Below, piece by piece: positions 61,212-64,000 of a stretch of DNA of 64,000 bases (within the stretch, counting starts at the first letter, position 1; each line of letters opens with the position of its first letter). The stretch lies in assembly GCF_000143985.1 (NCBI RefSeq), contig NC_014364.1, positions 2,046,001 to 2,110,000 on the forward strand, read 5' to 3'. Position numbers and translations under genes: made by a program. A model generated the notes under the pieces. It made no database searches. It saw only the letters and a program-made list of their open reading frames with translations, and was not told the DNA's origin. The stretch is from Sediminispirochaeta smaragdinae DSM 11293. Lineage in GTDB: Bacteria > Spirochaetota > Spirochaetia > DSM-16054 > Sediminispirochaetaceae.

Positions 61212-61226
61212 TTGCTACCTTAGCAA
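61212..61226. promoter_or_regulatory. Perfect palindrome TTGCTA-CCT-TAGCAA, possible operator
   Basis: Two perfect 6-bp arms flank a 3-bp centre, 20-35 bp after the predicted start of transcription and before the SD of the panE-like gene. The location suits a repressor site or a small leader hairpin. Confidence 0.45.
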
Positions 61227-61253
61227 CAATTGATCGCAATAAGGAGTAACGAT

Positions 61254-62183
61254 TTGACTGCTATACCAAGAATTTACGTTATCGGATCCGGTTCCATGGG
61301 AATGCCTCTTGCGGCATTTTTATCCGCAAATGATATACAGGTGATCGCTGTCCGCACGAGTGTAGAGGGTGTCTCGCCGACTATCGAGAGCGTTACAGTC
61401 GAATTACCGGCCGGAAAATCCCTTCAGGCGAACGTCAAAATGGTTTCATTATCTGAGATCGAGTGCGTCGACGAAGGGATTCTTCTCCTCACTGCGAAGG
61501 CCACAGCAAATAAATATATTGCTGATTCATTGAGAACAAAATTTTCAAAGCTCCCAATAGTCGTGATGCAAAACGGAATTGGCGTAGAACAAGTATATAT
61601 CGATGCGGGTTTCCCGAAAATTTATCGTTGTGTCCTATATGCAACAGGCCAAACCATACAAAAGCATCATTACCGATTTCGCGAAGTTTCAGAGTCTCCG
61701 ATAGGTATCGTAAAAGGGGATCCAGGGGAAGCACAGGCTATTATCGATCAAATCTCAACACCGACCTTTCGCTTTCGTTACGTCGAAAGCATTGAAAGAG
61801 AGGCTTGGAAAAAGGCAATTATAAATGCGGCATTTAATTCGATCTGCCCACTAATCAATGTTGATAACGGTATTTTCCACCGAGATAAGCACGTCGCAAT
61901 GATTGCCGAAACAATCATTGACGAAGCGAGCTCGGTTGCTGCAAAAATCGGAATTCGATTTCAGAAAAGAGAATTGCTCGATCAATTACTGCTCATCAGT
62001 CAGCGTTCCGATGGACAACTCATTTCAACACTTCAGGATATCAACAATGGGCGAGAGACCGAAATAGAGTTCCTAAATTTGGAGATTGCACGAATCGGAA
62101 ATGGAATGTCTCCTCCGATCGACCCACGAGTCACACGGATTTTAGGAGAGATGATTTTAGCAAAATCTAAAAGCACTATTTGA
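61254..62183 (+). CDS. Ketopantoate reductase family protein (PanE/ApbA-like)
   Basis: This NADPH-dependent reductase is about 309 residues long from TTG 61254, which has AAGGAG 7 bp upstream; a start at 61230 is less likely. It has the Rossmann GSGSMGMPLAAFL, VVMQNGIGVEQVY, the catalytic-lysine helix REAWKKAIINAAFNSICPL and a C-terminal helical domain with EIEFLNLEIARIG. The family includes other 2-hydroxyacid reductases, so ketopantoate is not certain. It looks intact despite the decayed surroundings. Confidence 0.82.
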   Translation: MTAIPRIYVIGSGSMGMPLAAFLSANDIQVIAVRTSVEGVSPTIESVTVELPAGKSLQANVKMVSLSEIECVDEGILLLTAKATANKYIADSLRTKFSKLPIVVMQNGIGVEQVYIDAGFPKIYRCVLYATGQTIQKHHYRFREVSESPIGIVKGDPGEAQAIIDQISTPTFRFRYVESIEREAWKKAIINAAFNSICPLINVDNGIFHRDKHVAMIAETIIDEASSVAAKIGIRFQKRELLDQLLLISQRSDGQLISTLQDINNGRETEIEFLNLEIARIGNGMSPPIDPRVTRILGEMILAKSKSTI

Positions 62184-62208
62184 AAGGTATGTCATGAAGA
62201 AAATGACC

Positions 62209-62238
62209 TGCAGGCAAAAAGCAAGTATTTTGCCTGCA
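62209..62238. repeat. Strong hairpin downstream of the panE-like gene
   Basis: TGCAGGCAAAA and TTTTGCCTGCA form a perfect 11-bp stem around an 8-nt loop. The downstream arm has no following T-run (AAATGACAT), so it is terminator-like only through the TTTT in the stem. It may be a bidirectional transcript barrier or an operator. Confidence 0.6.
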
Positions 62239-62280
62239 AAATGACATAAGCATCACCAGGATTCCGAACACTATAAAACT

Positions 62281-62309
62281 TTTACATATATTACAAAGAA
62301 CTTCATATT
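62281..62309 (+). promoter_or_regulatory. Predicted promoter of the SLH lipoprotein gene
   Basis: TTTACA (62281-62286), 17 bp, CATATT (62304-62309). The leader of about 50 nt holds AAGGAG ahead of ATG 62367. The gap is AT-rich compared with the rest of the window. Confidence 0.4.
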
Positions 62310-62366
62310 TCCTTCATCTTTCACAATTAACCTTTTCTTAATTGATTTCAACAAGGAGAAATGCCT

Positions 62367-63227
62367 ATGTTAATTCCAATTAAGAAAAAAAGACTGGTAA
62401 AGTTGTCCCTTGAGACAGGTTTGATGTTTTTTACACTTATTGCTCTGATAGTAAGTTGTTCGCATACCGAACGATCCCGACCGGTCACCATGGAGGGAGG
62501 TCCCGGTGGTGGACCACAAGGAGGCCCGGGAGGCCCACCACCACAAGGAGTCCCTCATGAAACTGTAATGGTTGCTCAAACCTTACCTGAACAGGTTTCA
62601 TCGCAATACTTCTCTGATCTGGATGCAAGAACTGCTTCAATCAATGCGTATGTCGATTATCTGTATGAAAAGGGTATCCTCGTTGGGTATGCAACCTCGT
62701 ACTACCCTGATCAAGTTCTTACCCGTGCCGATTTGGCAGTTATGTTGGATGCAAAGTTCAAATATGATGGCACGGCCCCAGGGTATACCGATGTAGGAAA
62801 GGATACTTATTATTATCAGGCAACAATGCAAGGAAAGGCAGTCGGTGCATTTGAGGATGTCGACCGTTTTTATCCTGACAAAGCGGTTACCCGTGAACAG
62901 GCTGCAGTTTGGATCTATTTGAGTGAACGTTTAAACGGTATGCCGAAAGAGTTGGTGACGAAAAACGTTTCAAAATTTGGAGATTCGGATGATATATCGA
63001 AAAATGCACGGGAAGCAGTAGCGACTGTAGTAAAGCTTGGTATTTTGAAGGCCGATGATGCCGGGAATTTCAATCCAAATGGTATCTTCACAAGAGCGGA
63101 AATTGCTCCTATCATGTATCGTATATTATGTCTTGGAGGATCTCCCAGACAAGATGGTCCTGGGCCGGGCAGACAGGGCGGTCCAAGAGATTCGGGGGAA
63201 CCAGGGCAGGGCCCTATACCCCGTTAA
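62367..63227 (+). CDS. SLH-domain lipoprotein
   Basis: The 286-residue protein has a signal segment with lipobox LIVSC, a Gly/Pro-rich linker (GGPGGGPQGGPGGPPP, about 43-60) and three S-layer-homology-like modules: SDLDARTASINAYVDYLYEKGIL, TDVGKDTYYYQATMQGKAVGAF and FGDSDDISKNAREAVATVVKLGIL. Each module is followed by a TRADLA-, TREQAA- or TRAEIA-type segment. A second Gly/Pro tail ends it. AAGGAG at 62353-62358 is 8 bp from ATG 62367, so the ATG at 62361 (2 bp spacing) is less likely. The SLH modules would bind the cell wall. Confidence 0.82.
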   Translation: MLIPIKKKRLVKLSLETGLMFFTLIALIVSCSHTERSRPVTMEGGPGGGPQGGPGGPPPQGVPHETVMVAQTLPEQVSSQYFSDLDARTASINAYVDYLYEKGILVGYATSYYPDQVLTRADLAVMLDAKFKYDGTAPGYTDVGKDTYYYQATMQGKAVGAFEDVDRFYPDKAVTREQAAVWIYLSERLNGMPKELVTKNVSKFGDSDDISKNAREAVATVVKLGILKADDAGNFNPNGIFTRAEIAPIMYRILCLGGSPRQDGPGPGRQGGPRDSGEPGQGPIPR

Positions 63228-63269
63228 CCTTCAATATATTCTTCTATTTCTGATAAGTTATAAGGACAG

Positions 63270-63296
63270 GGCCTCCGGCATACCGGGGGCCTTTTT
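63270..63296 (+). terminator. Rho-independent terminator after the SLH gene
   Basis: GGCCTCCGG / CCGGGGGCC (63270-63278 and 63283-63291; one T-G pair) around a CATA loop is followed by TTTTT (63292-63296), 40 bp after the stop codon. Confidence 0.88.
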
Positions 63297-63401
63297 ATAC
63301 TTGCTTAACAAATTATAAAATGTACGAAGAAAGATTCCTGGAAGAAGATGTCGGTTTTTCAGATTTGAATTCTGACATACGAAAGTAAAATAGGGTATCC
63401 A

Positions 63402-63420
63402 TGGAGGTGGCGGGACTCGG
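63402..63420 (-). other. tRNA 3'-end-like scrap, possible attachment-site remnant
   Basis: On the minus strand the sequence CCGAGTCCCGCCACCTCCA resembles the T-loop/T-stem and acceptor end of a tRNA gene. No matching D-arm, anticodon arm or 5' T-stem half is seen, so this is not a functional tRNA. Such 3' ends are typical sites for integrase-mediated insertion, and it sits at the border of the mobile region. Confidence 0.4.
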
Positions 63421-63476
63421 ATAACGTCAAGAAAGTTTCGTACAATTATGAAAGAGAAAAGGTCCGGAGGACCTTT

Positions 63477-63723
63477 ATGGACTCAAAAACACCAGGGGAA
63501 ATTATACAGATAGACGAGCATCTGGTGCAATCTATCCCGTTACGAAAGAACAGAAGCAAGAGCCGATACCCGTGCCGGGTATTACACCAGGAAGCTCGAT
63601 ACTTCTGCCGGTCGTGTAGATCTAAACATGCCCAAACTAAGAAATCTTCCCTTTGAAACGGCAATTGTCGAACGCTACAAACGTCGCAAAGCTTCAGTCG
63701 AAGAATCCCTTATCGAGAGGTAG
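63477..63723 (+). mobile_element. Remnant of an IS256/mutator-family transposase gene
   Basis: GGAGG precedes ATG 63477, which opens a frame reading MDSKTPGEIIQIDEHLVQ. Close downstream a different frame (63538 to TAG 63721) encodes the unmistakable mutator N-terminal region: RYERTEARADTRAGYYTRKL, DTSAGRVDLNMPKLRNLPFE and TAIVERYKRRKASVEESLIE. The change of frame implies an internal deletion or indel, and the catalytic DDE part is missing. Only the first 80 or so residues survive. The 8-bp AAAGGTCC/GGACCTTT inverted repeat (63458-63476) covers the SD. Confidence 0.85.
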
Positions 63724-63775
63724 ATTTGTTCATTTCTGATACATGTATGGAACTGGAATAGATTGTTCTATGTGT

Positions 63776-64000
63776 TTATTCAATTTTCAATATTTTCAGT
63801 CCTTTTATTAATCCATTTCTCCTGTATTCTTTATCTTCTTTAGGGTGTGTACAGATATCTACTATTTCATTCATGTTTTGCTTTATTGATGATAGATAAT
63901 TACTAATTTTAAGAACTGAATTAGGCTCTATATTTAGGAAAGTCATGATCCGTTTATCTAAATTATCATTATATTCTTGTTTTGAAGTTTGCCTTTCAAG
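63776..64000 (-). CDS. C-terminal part of an AT-rich gene of unknown function
   Basis: On the minus strand an open frame of 75 codons runs in from the window edge to TAA at 63776-63778. It reads ...DKRIMTFLNIEPNSVLKISNY, then LSSIKQNMNEIVDICTH and KEYRRNGLIKGLKILKIE. Codon use and AT content differ strongly from the upstream genes, which suggests horizontal acquisition. No family can be named from this fragment. Confidence 0.45.
   Translation of the reverse strand, partial: LERQTSKQEYNDNLDKRIMTFLNIEPNSVLKISNYLSSIKQNMNEIVDICTHPKEDKEYRRNGLIKGLKILKIE

Noticed and set aside
63402-63424. An intact tRNA gene
   Set aside because: Only the 3' end is present; D-arm, anticodon arm and 5' T-stem half are absent.

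Overview
The window looks like the chromosome of a free-living anaerobic spirochaete of roughly balanced GC, possibly near Sediminispirochaeta. That placement is inference. The reasons are an Rnf complex in CDGEAB order, a eukaryote-like long IleS, two tandem DUF115/Maf-type genes as found in flagellated spirochaetes, PEGA, LolCDE-like and McsA-ClpC genes, and several large proteins that resemble only spirochaete-type unknowns.

Layout. 1-866 is the 3' end of ppk1. 863-6772 reads rightward: ileS, a lipoprotein, hisH, hisF and a zinc-ribbon protein. 6758-9154 is a leftward nifS-thiI sulfur-transfer pair, divergent from a Cys-rich ArsR-type regulator that precedes aroB. 10609-14417 is leftward hisS-hrpA, followed by pcnB and a TPR/dead-peptidase exported protein. 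17022-17888 is a P-loop/Asp23 fusion, divergent from a large unknown membrane protein translationally coupled to rnfCDGEAB, which in turn overlaps a GH57 glucanotransferase-like gene. 28025-36539 is a rightward block: a Cas2-like orphan, then prfB (with its programmed +1 frameshift), a CheY-like protein, a PEGA protein, ftsY, an exported unknown and a LolCDE-like ABC system. 36555-42181 holds mcsA, an McsB-like pseudokinase, clpC, a DnaQ-type exonuclease and RNase Z. 42200-51532 is mostly leftward: a degenerate GGDEF membrane protein, two DUF115 genes, a GAF-like protein and a giant acidic repeat protein, with a MEMO-family gene on the other strand. 51684-59971 holds an FtsB/DivIC-like protein, a TsaC-like protein, DUF1015, thiN, a spirochaete-type unknown, HIT, SPFH-like and HAD proteins, a small membrane protein and map.

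From about 59972 the window turns into a decayed accessory region: a histidine-kinase C-terminal fragment, a YitT-like pseudogene and a lipoprotein pseudogene. An apparently intact PanE-like gene and an SLH-domain lipoprotein follow, then a tRNA-3'-end-like scrap, an IS256-type transposase remnant and the end of an AT-rich unknown gene.

The most distinctive cross-cutting signal is regulatory. Seven promoter-proximal genes (nifS, the ArsR-like gene, the Asp23 fusion, the cas2-like gene, mcsA, the MEMO gene and the small membrane gene before map) lack a Shine-Dalgarno sequence and have a sigma70-like -10 box ending only 6-10 nt before the start codon. This predicts leaderless mRNAs, while most other gene starts have clear SD sequences or stop/start overlaps. 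Other points of interest are the degenerate McsB beside intact McsA/ClpC, the Rnf-coupled membrane protein, the orphan Cas2-like protein and the 531-549 bp tandem repeat array in the acidic protein. I see no CRISPR array, rRNA gene or intact tRNA gene.
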